Made by a program: the position numbers and the translations under genes. The notes under the pieces are model-generated. The model did no database searches and was not told where the DNA came from. It saw only the letters and a program-made list of their open reading frames with translations. This document shows, one piece after another, positions 9,434 to 17,603 of a stretch of 64,000 nucleotides of DNA. This stretch comes from Betaproteobacteria bacterium. Lineage in GTDB: Bacteria > Pseudomonadota > Gammaproteobacteria > Burkholderiales > SG8-39. Location of the stretch: the NCBI GenBank assembly GCA_022340285.1, contig JAJDOG010000024.1, positions 1 through 64,000 on the forward strand. Reading direction: 5' to 3'. Positions within the stretch are counted from its first letter, which is position 1; every line of letters starts with the position of its first letter.

Positions 9434-11107
9434 ATGCTCAAACCGTACAAGCCGCCGGATTACGACTACGTGCCTTCGCCCGACCAGTCGGCGGCGGAAT
9501 GCGCGCACCACCCGGTGATTGTCGTCGGTGCCGGTCCGGTCGGTCTTACCGCAGCGATCGACCTTGCCCGGCACGGCACGAAGACGGTGCTGCTCGACGA
9601 GGACAACACCGTCAGCGCGGGATCGCGAGCAGTCTGCTACGCGAAGCGCACGCTCGACATTCTTGATCGCTTGGGATGCGGCGAGCCGGTCGCGGCGCAC
9701 GGCGTTGCATGGAGCCATGGCAGGGTCTTTTTTCGCGACAAGCAGATCTACGGATTCAATCTGCTCGGCGACGAAGGACATCGTCGGCCCGCGTTCGTCA
9801 ACCTGCAGCAATACTACCTGGAGGAGATACTCGTCGACTGCGCGCGTGACGCAAAGCTCGTGGATCTGCGGTGGAAGAACCGGGTCTTGGAACTCGACGC
9901 GCACGGCGACACCGTGCGCCTTACCGTGGAGACACCGGACGGACCCTATCCGCTCACTTGCGACTGGCTCATCGTTGCCGACGGTGCGCACAGCTCGCTT
10001 CGCCACATGATGGGTCTCGACACGGAGAGCACGATGCACCAGGACTACTTCCTGGTCGCGGACGTGGTGATGAAGGCGGAGTTCCCTGCCGAACGGTGGT
10101 TCTGGTTCGATCCACCGTTTCATCCCGATCGGTCGGTGCTCCTTCACAAGCAGGCCGACAACGTCTGGCGCGTCGATTTTCAGCTGGGTCGCGACGCCGA
10201 CCCGGAGGAGGAGCGGAAGCCGGAGCGAATCGTCCCGCGAATCAGGGCGCTGCTCGGTGACAGCCGCGATTTCGAGCTCCAGACCGTTAGCGTCTACGGG
10301 TTCCAGTGCCGGCGCATGGAGCGTTTCCGACATGGCCGCGTGCTCTTCGCCGGAGACTGCGCGCGGCAAGTTCCGCCGTTCGGATCGCGCGGCGCAAACT
10401 CCGGGATCCAGGACGCTGACAACCTGGTATGGAAGCTCCAGCTCGTCATCGACGGCAAGGCTCCCGAGCAGTTGCTCGAGACGTACTCCGAGGAACGGGT
10501 CTTCGCCGCAGATGACGACATACACAGCTCACTGTGCTCGGTCGAATTCATCACCCCGAGCTCAAAGGCGAGCCGTGCGTTTCGCGACGCGACGCTCGAA
10601 CTTGCCGAGCACCACCCTTTCGCGCGCCGGATCGTGAACAGCGGCCGGCTTTCCGCGCCGCTCGTGCTCACGGATTCCAGTCTCAACATGCCCGACGCCG
10701 ATCCTTTCGACGGCGCGATGGTCCCGGGCGCGCCCGCTGGCGATGCGCCGATCGCAATCGCCGGGAAGGCTTCATGGTTACTGGCCCATCTGGGAGGCGG
10801 ATTCACGGGGCTCTACTTCGCGCACCGGCGGGTGTCGGAGAGCGAGTTCGAAGCGCTTGACCGTCTTGTCGCCGATCCGGTTCCGGTCAAGGTGATCGTC
10901 GTTGCGCGCCCGGCGGAAACCGCCCCCCTGGTCCCGAACGGCTGTCTAGTGATCGAGGACCGGACCGAGCTCATCACGCGGCGCTATGACGGCCGGCCCG
11001 GGACGTTCTACCTTATTCGCCCCGATCAGCACGTTGCCGCGCGGTGGCGGGCGCTGTCGGGCCCGCTCGTGCGCGGCGCTGTGGCGCATGCCACGTGCAA
11101 CGACTGA
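9434..11107 (+). CDS. FAD-dependent aromatic monooxygenase (MhaA/MhpA-like)
   Basis: Class A flavoprotein hydroxylase of 557 residues. The FAD-binding VGAGPVGLTAAIDLA is near residue 32, a DG motif (CDWLIVADGAHSSLR) near 180, and FAGDCARQVPPFGSRGANSG near 305. The C-terminal third is the thioredoxin-like domain typical of phenol/3-hydroxyphenylpropionate hydroxylases. The tracked ORF starts at 9236; ATG 9434 immediately precedes the conserved part. It is followed by a small DUF2783 protein and then hmgA. This recalls the two-component 3-hydroxyphenylacetate 6-hydroxylase (large flavoprotein plus small coupling protein) described in Pseudomonas putida U, which makes homogentisate. The substrate assignment is an inference from context. 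Confidence 0.85.
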   Translation: MLKPYKPPDYDYVPSPDQSAAECAHHPVIVVGAGPVGLTAAIDLARHGTKTVLLDEDNTVSAGSRAVCYAKRTLDILDRLGCGEPVAAHGVAWSHGRVFFRDKQIYGFNLLGDEGHRRPAFVNLQQYYLEEILVDCARDAKLVDLRWKNRVLELDAHGDTVRLTVETPDGPYPLTCDWLIVADGAHSSLRHMMGLDTESTMHQDYFLVADVVMKAEFPAERWFWFDPPFHPDRSVLLHKQADNVWRVDFQLGRDADPEEERKPERIVPRIRALLGDSRDFELQTVSVYGFQCRRMERFRHGRVLFAGDCARQVPPFGSRGANSGIQDADNLVWKLQLVIDGKAPEQLLETYSEERVFAADDDIHSSLCSVEFITPSSKASRAFRDATLELAEHHPFARRIVNSGRLSAPLVLTDSSLNMPDADPFDGAMVPGAPAGDAPIAIAGKASWLLAHLGGGFTGLYFAHRRVSESEFEALDRLVADPVPVKVIVVARPAETAPLVPNGCLVIEDRTELITRRYDGRPGTFYLIRPDQHVAARWRALSGPLVRGAVAHATCND

Positions 11108-11150
11108 TGGCGTACCACGGCTTATTCGGCGATCAAACAGGAAACTGATC

Positions 11151-11384
11151 ATGCGGCTCGACACCGATCCGAATCTTTCTCTGCCAGACGCGTTCTATGA
11201 GGCGCTGATCGACATGCACCGCGGACTTTCCGAGGATCAGTCCGAGAAGGTGAATGCCAGGTTCATTCTGGTGCTCGCCAACCACATCGGCGATCTAGAA
11301 GTGCTCGGGCAGGCGATGAAGATCGCCCGCGGCGACGCGGCCGCGGGCCACCCGGAACCGGCACGACAGGAGGTCATCTCATGA
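11151..11384 (+). CDS. DUF2783 small protein, possible monooxygenase coupling subunit
   Basis: A 77-residue acidic-to-neutral, mostly helical protein with no signal peptide or membrane segment. It contains [15 protein letters not shown] and [15 protein letters not shown], typical of DUF2783. The tracked ORF begins upstream at 10986, but ATG 11151 fits the family length. Its stop overlaps the hmgA start (ATGA), so the two are translationally coupled. Proteins of this family usually lie next to flavin monooxygenases, as here, and a coupling or effector role similar to MhaB is plausible but unproven. Confidence 0.8.
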   Translation: MRLDTDPNLSLPDAFYEALIDMHRGLSEDQSEKVNARFILVLANHIGDLEVLGQAMKIARGDAAAGHPEPARQEVIS

Positions 11385-12730
11385 CTGCGCGCACGACCGA
11401 GAAGAAAGTCGCTGCCCCGCGCGCCGGAGCCATCCGGGCATTCTCCTACCAGCCCGGCTTCGGGAATCACCACACAAGCGAGGCGCTCCCGGGCGCGTTG
11501 CCTGTCGGTCGGAATTCACCGCAGAAATGCCCGTATGGCCTCTACGCGGAGCAGCTTTCGGGCACCGCGTTCACTGCGCCGCGGGCAGCCAATCGTCGAA
11601 CCTGGATGTACCGAATTCGGCCGAGCGTGATGCATCAACCGTTCAGGCGGGTCGACGACCGCCTGCTCACCAACGAGTTCGGATCGGTGCCCGCCACGCC
11701 GAATCAGCTGCGCTGGGACCCTTTCCCGATACCTTCGAGCGCCACGGATTTCGTGGACGGACTCGTCACCATGGCCGGCAACGGCGGCCCCGACGCGCAG
11801 AGCGGCTGCGGCATCCACATCTATGCGGCGAATCAGTCGATGACCGATCGGTTCCTGTACGACGCCGACGGCGAGCTGCTCATCGTGCCGCAGCAGGGAC
11901 GCCTGGTCGTCGCGACCGAGCTGGGCGTGCTCGACGCCGAGCCCTGCGAGATCGTCGTGATCCCGCGCGGCGTGCGCTTTCGCGTCGAGCTGCCGGAAGG
12001 CGCGAGCCGAGGGTACGTCTGCGAGAACTTCGGCAGTCCTTTTCGGCTCCCGGATCTCGGGCCGATCGGCTCGAACGGCCTCGCGAACCCGCGCGATTTT
12101 CTTGCTCCCGTGGCCGCGTACGAAGATCGCACGGCGCGATTCGAGCTGGTCGCCAAGTTCATGGGTCACCTTTGGGCCGCCGAAATCGGGCATTCCCCGC
12201 TCGACGTCGTCGCCTGGCACGGCAACCACGTCCCTTACAAGTACGACCTGCGTCGCTTCAACACGATCGGCTCGATCAGCTACGACCACCCCGATCCGTC
12301 GATCTTCCTCGTGCTGCAATCCGTCAGCGACACGCCGGGTGTGGACAGCATCGACTTCGTGATCTTCCCGCCGCGCTGGCTCGTCATGCAGAACACGTTC
12401 CGGCCGCCGTGGTTCCACCGGAACATCGCCGCGGAGTTCATGGGCCTGATTCAGGGTGTGTACGACGCGAAAGCACAGGGCTTCCTGCCAGGTGGAGCCA
12501 GCCTGCATAACTGCATGAGCGGGCACGGCCCCGATGCGGAAACGTTCGAGCGCGCCTCCAATGCCGACCTCGCGAATCCCGACGTCATCAAGGACACGAT
12601 GGCGTTCATGTTCGAGACCCGCCTGGCGATCCGACCGACGCGCTACGCGCTGGAAGCCGCCGAGCTGCAGGCCGACTATTACCAATGCTGGCAGGGGCTG
12701 AAGAAGCACTTCGACCCCCGCAAGCCCTGA
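11381..12730 (+). CDS. hmgA: Homogentisate 1,2-dioxygenase
   Basis: Ring-cleaving dioxygenase that turns homogentisate into maleylacetoacetate. The 449-residue protein carries the family N-terminus [19 protein letters not shown]. It also shows the expected iron ligands: His in WFHRN (about residue 346), Glu in AAEFMG six residues later, and His in the [11 protein letters not shown] segment near 376-382. It overlaps the DUF2783 gene by four bases, and fumarylacetoacetase follows after 15 bases. No maleylacetoacetate isomerase gene is present in the window. Confidence 0.97.
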   Translation: MTARTTEKKVAAPRAGAIRAFSYQPGFGNHHTSEALPGALPVGRNSPQKCPYGLYAEQLSGTAFTAPRAANRRTWMYRIRPSVMHQPFRRVDDRLLTNEFGSVPATPNQLRWDPFPIPSSATDFVDGLVTMAGNGGPDAQSGCGIHIYAANQSMTDRFLYDADGELLIVPQQGRLVVATELGVLDAEPCEIVVIPRGVRFRVELPEGASRGYVCENFGSPFRLPDLGPIGSNGLANPRDFLAPVAAYEDRTARFELVAKFMGHLWAAEIGHSPLDVVAWHGNHVPYKYDLRRFNTIGSISYDHPDPSIFLVLQSVSDTPGVDSIDFVIFPPRWLVMQNTFRPPWFHRNIAAEFMGLIQGVYDAKAQGFLPGGASLHNCMSGHGPDAETFERASNADLANPDVIKDTMAFMFETRLAIRPTRYALEAAELQADYYQCWQGLKKHFDPRKP

Positions 12731-12745
12731 AATCCCGGACCCTGG

Positions 12746-13738
12746 ATGAAGCTCGGCACGCTCAAGGATGGGACGCGCGACGGCAGCCTCGTGGTCGTCT
12801 CGCGCAACCTCAAAATGGCGCAGATAGCGGATGACATCGCGCCGACCCTGCAAGCCGCGCTCGACGACTGGAGCTTTCACGCGCCCCGGCTGCGGGCGCT
12901 CAGCGATGAGCTTAATGCGAATCCCTCGCCGCGAGCATTCGAGCCTGACTTCGCGAGCTTCGCCGCGCCGCTCCCACGCGCGTTTCAGTGGGCCGACGGG
13001 TCGGCCTACGTGAATCACGTCGAGCTGGTGAGAAAGGCGCGCGGCGCCAAGATGCCGAAGTCGTTCTGGACCGATCCGCTCATGTATCAGGGCGGGTCGG
13101 ACGCATTCATCGGCCCGTGCGACAGCATTCTGGCCGAATCCGAGGACTGGGGAATAGATCTCGAGGGCGAGGTCGCGGTGATCGTCGATGACGTGCCGAG
13201 CGGCGTCACCGCGAAGAATGCGGGAGGCCACGTCATGCTCGTCACGCTCGTGAACGATGTCTCGCTGCGAAATCTCATCCCGAAAGAGCTCGAGAAGGGA
13301 TTCGGCTTCTTCCAGTCGAAACCTTCTAGCGCGTTCGCCCCGGTCGCCGTCACGCTCGACGAGCTCGGCGACGCGTGGGACGGCGGGAAGCTGAACCTGC
13401 CCCTCGTGGTGCACGTCAATGGCGAGCTGCTGGGGAGACCGAATGCCGGCGTAGACATGACTTTCGAATTTCCGAAGCTGATCGCCCATGCCGCGAAGAC
13501 CCGCCCGCTCGGGGCAGGCGCGATCATCGGCTCCGGAACCGTCTCCAACAAGAATCGCGACGCCGGCCCGGCCTGCATTGCCGAGCTGCGCATGATCGAG
13601 ACCATCGAGTCGGGAGCGGCCAAGACCCCGTACCTGCGCTTCGGCGACCGTGTCCGGATCGAGATGCTCGACGGCGCGGGCAGCTCGATATTCGGCGCAA
13701 TCGACCAGCAGGTCGCGAAATACAGCGCTCCCAAGTAA
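12746..13738 (+). CDS. fahA: Fumarylacetoacetate hydrolase family protein
   Basis: Probable last enzyme of tyrosine degradation, hydrolysing fumarylacetoacetate to fumarate and acetoacetate. At 330 residues it is the short bacterial form rather than the roughly 420-residue animal-type enzyme. The metal-binding E-x-E segment (DLEGEVAVIVDD), the NDVSLRNL segment and the GSGTVSN catalytic-domain signature are all visible. It follows hmgA by 15 bases and is clearly in the same operon. Its position makes fumarylacetoacetase much more likely than one of the many other FAH-fold activities. Confidence 0.92.
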   Translation: MKLGTLKDGTRDGSLVVVSRNLKMAQIADDIAPTLQAALDDWSFHAPRLRALSDELNANPSPRAFEPDFASFAAPLPRAFQWADGSAYVNHVELVRKARGAKMPKSFWTDPLMYQGGSDAFIGPCDSILAESEDWGIDLEGEVAVIVDDVPSGVTAKNAGGHVMLVTLVNDVSLRNLIPKELEKGFGFFQSKPSSAFAPVAVTLDELGDAWDGGKLNLPLVVHVNGELLGRPNAGVDMTFEFPKLIAHAAKTRPLGAGAIIGSGTVSNKNRDAGPACIAELRMIETIESGAAKTPYLRFGDRVRIEMLDGAGSSIFGAIDQQVAKYSAPK

Positions 13739-13766
13739 GCAACAAGACGATTTGCGCGCCGGTGCC

Positions 13767-14987
13767 GTGAAACTGCCGCCTGCCCACATCGGGGTGGCGA
13801 TCATGATCGCGGTGGGGTTTGCTCTGCTGCCGGCCTCGACGGATCTGTTTCTCGCGTCGTTGCCCGGCATCCGGGCCTACTTCGGCGTGAGCGTCTCGCA
13901 GGCGCAGCTGACGCTGTCGGTGTTCCTCGCCGGATTTGCGATTTCGCAACTCGTCTACGGCCCGCTCTCCGACCGGTTCGGGCGCCGACCGGTGCTGCTC
14001 GCGGGGGTGATCATTTACGTCGCCGCGACCGTCGTGTGCGTCGGCGCACAATCGATGCAGGGGTTGATTGCGGCACGCTTTTTTCAGGCAGTGGGCGCCT
14101 GCTCCGGTGCCGTCATCGGGCGTGCGATCATCCGCGATGCCTACGGCGCCACCGGTTCGGCGCGCATGCTCGGCTACATCACTGCGGGCACCGCAGCGAC
14201 GCCGGTATTCGGGCCCATGATCGGAAGCCTGCTCACCGTGTCGTTCGGCTGGCGCGCCAATTTCGTGCTGCTCGCCCTCGTGAGCGCAGCGCTGCTCGTC
14301 GCGGTGGCCCTGCGGCTCCCCGAATCGAACCTGGAACGCGACCCGCATGCCACGGCCCCCCGGCACCTTCTCGCGAACTACGCCGCGATCCTGCGCAACC
14401 GGCAGTTCGTGGGCTATGCGTTGTGCGTCGCCTTCAGCTACGCAGGCATCTTCTCGTACATTTCCGGCTCGTCTTTCGTGCTGATCGACGTACTCGGCGT
14501 ACCGCCGCAGTACTTCGGCTTCCTGTTCGGCGGTGCCGTCATCTGCTACATCGCGAGCAACATCCTCATCGGCAAGCTGGTGCAGCGCACCGGGGTGGAT
14601 CGCCTGATCGGGATCGGGACGACACTCGCCGTGATCGGCGCATCCGTCATGGCGGCACTTGCGTATGCCCGCGTTCAGACCGTGGCCGCCGTGCTCCTGC
14701 CCATGATGCTCGTCCTCTTCGCGACCGGATTCACCATGCCGGGCTCGACAGCGGGCGCAATCGGACCGTTCTCCCGAATGGCCGGCGCCGCTTCTTCGCT
14801 GGTCGGATTCACCCAGATGGGCGTGGGTGCGCTCGCTGGATTTCTGGTTGGCCGCCTTCACGACGGAACGACCTGGCCAATGGCTGCTTCCATCTGCGTG
14901 ACAAGCTGGCTGCTCCTAGCGAGCTTTCGCCTAGTCGTCCGGCCAAAGCCCGGCACACCCGCTTTCCAGGCTGCACAACGTCCCTAG
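13767..14987 (+). CDS. MFS transporter, Bcr/CflA drug-efflux type
   Basis: A 406-residue major facilitator with about 12 membrane segments. It has the MFS loop motif GPLSDRFGRRPVLLAG between TM2 and TM3 and the Bcr/CflA-type start FALLPASTDLFLASLPGI. Likely a proton-driven exporter of an unknown compound. The tracked ORF begins inside the fahA gene at 13650; I prefer GTG 13767, with ATG 13803 as an alternative. It lies 28 bases after fahA and may be the last gene of the homogentisate operon. Its 3' end overlaps the convergent metalloprotease-like gene by four bases. Confidence 0.85.
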   Translation: MKLPPAHIGVAIMIAVGFALLPASTDLFLASLPGIRAYFGVSVSQAQLTLSVFLAGFAISQLVYGPLSDRFGRRPVLLAGVIIYVAATVVCVGAQSMQGLIAARFFQAVGACSGAVIGRAIIRDAYGATGSARMLGYITAGTAATPVFGPMIGSLLTVSFGWRANFVLLALVSAALLVAVALRLPESNLERDPHATAPRHLLANYAAILRNRQFVGYALCVAFSYAGIFSYISGSSFVLIDVLGVPPQYFGFLFGGAVICYIASNILIGKLVQRTGVDRLIGIGTTLAVIGASVMAALAYARVQTVAAVLLPMMLVLFATGFTMPGSTAGAIGPFSRMAGAASSLVGFTQMGVGALAGFLVGRLHDGTTWPMAASICVTSWLLLASFRLVVRPKPGTPAFQAAQRP

Positions 14988-15709
14988 GGTTTTTCTGCCT
15001 GCAGTAATCCATTCGCAGTTCCGTTTTCCGTCACGCGGCGGCACTGGGAAGAGGTGAGCGAGGTGCTCTCCGCCGCGGTCTCCTCGCGCATGAGATTGCC
15101 CGGCAGGTCCGAATGCTCGCCGCTGTCGGCCAGAACGTGGGCAAGCTCGTGAGCCATGACGTTCGCGAGATCGCGCGTTCCCGCGGTGATCCAGACGGTG
15201 TCGGTCATCTCCGGTCGCGATCGACTGTTCGCTCGTCCGATCGCCTCGGCGTCAAATGCAGGCTGGTTGAGCGTGTCGGCGACGAAGAAGACAGCGGGTC
15301 GCGCGAGGCGCACGCGCCGCGCGAGATCGCGGGACACCGGGGTTGCGAGGTAGCGATAGCGCGCCGGGCCATCGAACTCGTAGAGCGCCACGAAGGTCGT
15401 GCGAATTCCGCACTGCGCGAGGATCCGGACTGCACGTTTCGTCGCGTCGAGGATCTGCTCCGACGACCATCCCGCCGCGCGCATCATCGCCATCTCCAGA
15501 CGCAATCGATGGGTGGCCGGCGGGCCGTCGGCCACGTCGAGATCCTGCTTGGTGAGCTTCCAGCTCCCGACGAGCTTCAAAGGCGAATCGGCAGCAGGCG
15601 ATTCGGCAGCGCCCGCCGGTGCGTCTGCCATAAGCGCGACGGCCATGCAACCCGCCAGGACGACCCGGCGCATCGTCTCGATACGAAAGTCGGCATACAA
15701 GAACTTCAT
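14984..15709 (-). CDS. Secreted HEXXH metalloprotease-like protein, function unknown
   Basis: A 241-residue protein with an N-terminal export signal (RRVVLAGCMAVALMADAPAGAAES); a start at Met13 would give a tidier signal peptide. A clear zinc-protease motif HELAH is near residue 187, followed by VLADSGEHSDLPGNLM. That is a further His-containing segment and a Met, reminiscent of metzincins but with longer spacing than HEXXHXXGXXH. I do not recognise a named family. It is convergent with the MFS gene and divergent from tamA. A periplasmic or secreted protease role is inferred from the motif and signal only. Confidence 0.7.
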   Translation of the reverse strand: MKFLYADFRIETMRRVVLAGCMAVALMADAPAGAAESPAADSPLKLVGSWKLTKQDLDVADGPPATHRLRLEMAMMRAAGWSSEQILDATKRAVRILAQCGIRTTFVALYEFDGPARYRYLATPVSRDLARRVRLARPAVFFVADTLNQPAFDAEAIGRANSRSRPEMTDTVWITAGTRDLANVMAHELAHVLADSGEHSDLPGNLMREETAAESTSLTSSQCRRVTENGTANGLLQAEKP

Positions 15710-15779
15710 GGTCGCTTGTCAGTCTATCGCCCTGGCGGGTGAACCGGGCGACCATGGAAACCACCATTAGAATCACGGA

Positions 15780-17603
15780 ATGCACGCGATCCGAAGCGCC
15801 GCCGGGGTGGCTGGCTCGGCGCCGCTGGCGGGCGCTTTGCGCTCTCCCGGTGCCATGGCGTTCGTGCGCGTAGCGCGTTGCGTTCTGCTTTTCCTGCTCA
15901 TCGCCTGTGGGTGCGCGACAGCGCGTGCCGAACTGCCGTATCGAGTCGATCTCGAAGGTCCGGAAGATCTCAAGCGCGTCGTCGAGCCGATACTCGACCT
16001 TCCGCGGTGGCGGGACTACCCGGGAATGACGCCCGAGCTCCTACAGCGCCTTGCGGACGAGGAACGTGACCAGATCCGCGCCGCGGTCGAAACCGAAGGC
16101 TATTTCTCGGCCAAGGTCGAGGCCGAAGTGATCGAAGGCAAGCCCGAGTGGCGGGTGCGACTCGTGATCGAGCCAGGCGAACGGACCCGTATCGCGCATG
16201 TCGAGATCCGCTTCAGCGGCCCCCTGCTGAAGGACCCGGATGCCGAGGAGCGGATGAAGGCGGTGCGCAAGGCCTGGGCGCTTCCGGAAGGAGCCCCCTT
16301 TCGGCAGGCGGACTGGGACATCGCCAAGGCCCAAGCCGTGCGCGCAGTCGCGGCGGTGAAGTACGCCGCTGCCCGGATCGCCTCCAGCGAAGCGCGTGTC
16401 GACCCGAGCAAGGCGCTGGCGACGCTGGACTTGGAGATCGCAAGCGGACCGGTATTCCGGGTCGGAGCGCTTGAAGTGCGCGGTACCAGTCGTTACGACC
16501 CGAAGATCGTCGAGCGCCTGAATCCGCTGCGCCCCGGGGACGAGTATTCGGAGGAGAAAGTGATCCTCTTTCGCCGACGGCTCCTGGAGCTCGGGCATTT
16601 CGCGAGCGCAGAGGTGGCGCTCGACACGGATCCTGCGAAGGCTGATGCGGCGCCGCTGCGCGTGGCGGTGATCGAGGGACGCGCAAAGCGGATCGACGGC
16701 TCGATCGGCTTCACGACCGACACCGGATTCCGGGTGCGCGCAAACTACAGCGACGCGGATCTGCTGGGCGAGGGCTGGCGGTTTCGCGCCGAGCTGCTCT
16801 ATGAACGCGACATTCAGAGCGGCATGGTGAGCGTCGACTCGCAGCCGTTGCCGGGCGGCTCGTGGAACACCGTGACGGTGGGCGCCGAACGGAAGGACAT
16901 CGAAGGCCAGGTCACGGAAACGGGTGCGATCACGGTTGCACGCCAGTGGGGCCTCGAGCGCCTGCCTTCGAGCCTGAGTGCACAATGGCTGCACGAACGG
17001 CAGAGCATCGGCGGCGTCAACAGCGACACGACATGGGCCACGTTTCTCAACTACCGCTACACGTTTCGCAATACCGATGCCGTCGGATCGCCGCGCCGCG
17101 GATATCTGGGAACGCTCAATGCGGGCGTGGCGGTGCCCGGACTCTCGAGCCGCGCTTTCCTGCGTGGCACCGCGAAGCTGAACGGTTTCGTCCCGCTGTC
17201 CCGGGAAGACGATCTGCTGCTGCGCGCGGAGGCTGGGGGCGTGTTCGCCAGCACCCGGACCGGGATACCCTTCGCCTATATGTTTCGGACCGGCGGCGAC
17301 CAGAGCATCCGCGGCTACGCGTTCGAGAGCATCGGTATCGACCTCGGGGGCGCGGTCGCGTCCGCACGCTATCTCGCGCTGGCCAGCGCCGAGGTCACGC
17401 ATTGGTTCACCGACGTGCTCGGCGGAGCGGTCTTCGTGGACGTCGGTGACGCATTCGAGACGGTGGAGAGCTTCGACGCCAAGTGGGGTTACGGCGTGGG
17501 TCTCCGGGTGCGCAGCCCGATCGGGCCGTTCCGTGTCGACGTGGCATACGGTCAGGCGGTGAAACAGTTCCGGCTCCATTTCTCAGTGGGGTTCAGCTTC
17601 TGA
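15780..17603 (+). CDS. tamA: TamA, outer-membrane assembly factor (BamA/Omp85 family)
   Basis: Outer-membrane component of the translocation and assembly module. After a signal peptide (cleavage near CATARA-E) come three POTRA-like regions in roughly the first 290 residues. A C-terminal 16-strand-type barrel follows with the Omp85 lid motif GGDQSIRGYAFESIG and a terminal Phe (SVGFSF). The protein is 607 residues from this start; ATG 15855, just before the signal peptide, is an equally good start. The stop codon overlaps the tamB start (TGATG), so the pair is translationally coupled. Confidence 0.93.
   Translation: MHAIRSAAGVAGSAPLAGALRSPGAMAFVRVARCVLLFLLIACGCATARAELPYRVDLEGPEDLKRVVEPILDLPRWRDYPGMTPELLQRLADEERDQIRAAVETEGYFSAKVEAEVIEGKPEWRVRLVIEPGERTRIAHVEIRFSGPLLKDPDAEERMKAVRKAWALPEGAPFRQADWDIAKAQAVRAVAAVKYAAARIASSEARVDPSKALATLDLEIASGPVFRVGALEVRGTSRYDPKIVERLNPLRPGDEYSEEKVILFRRRLLELGHFASAEVALDTDPAKADAAPLRVAVIEGRAKRIDGSIGFTTDTGFRVRANYSDADLLGEGWRFRAELLYERDIQSGMVSVDSQPLPGGSWNTVTVGAERKDIEGQVTETGAITVARQWGLERLPSSLSAQWLHERQSIGGVNSDTTWATFLNYRYTFRNTDAVGSPRRGYLGTLNAGVAVPGLSSRAFLRGTAKLNGFVPLSREDDLLLRAEAGGVFASTRTGIPFAYMFRTGGDQSIRGYAFESIGIDLGGAVASARYLALASAEVTHWFTDVLGGAVFVDVGDAFETVESFDAKWGYGVGLRVRSPIGPFRVDVAYGQAVKQFRLHFSVGFSF

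Noticed and set aside
14978-15000. CCCTAGGG palindrome followed by TTTTT as an intrinsic terminator
   Set aside because: The palindrome has no loop and only four base pairs per arm, too weak for a terminator stem.
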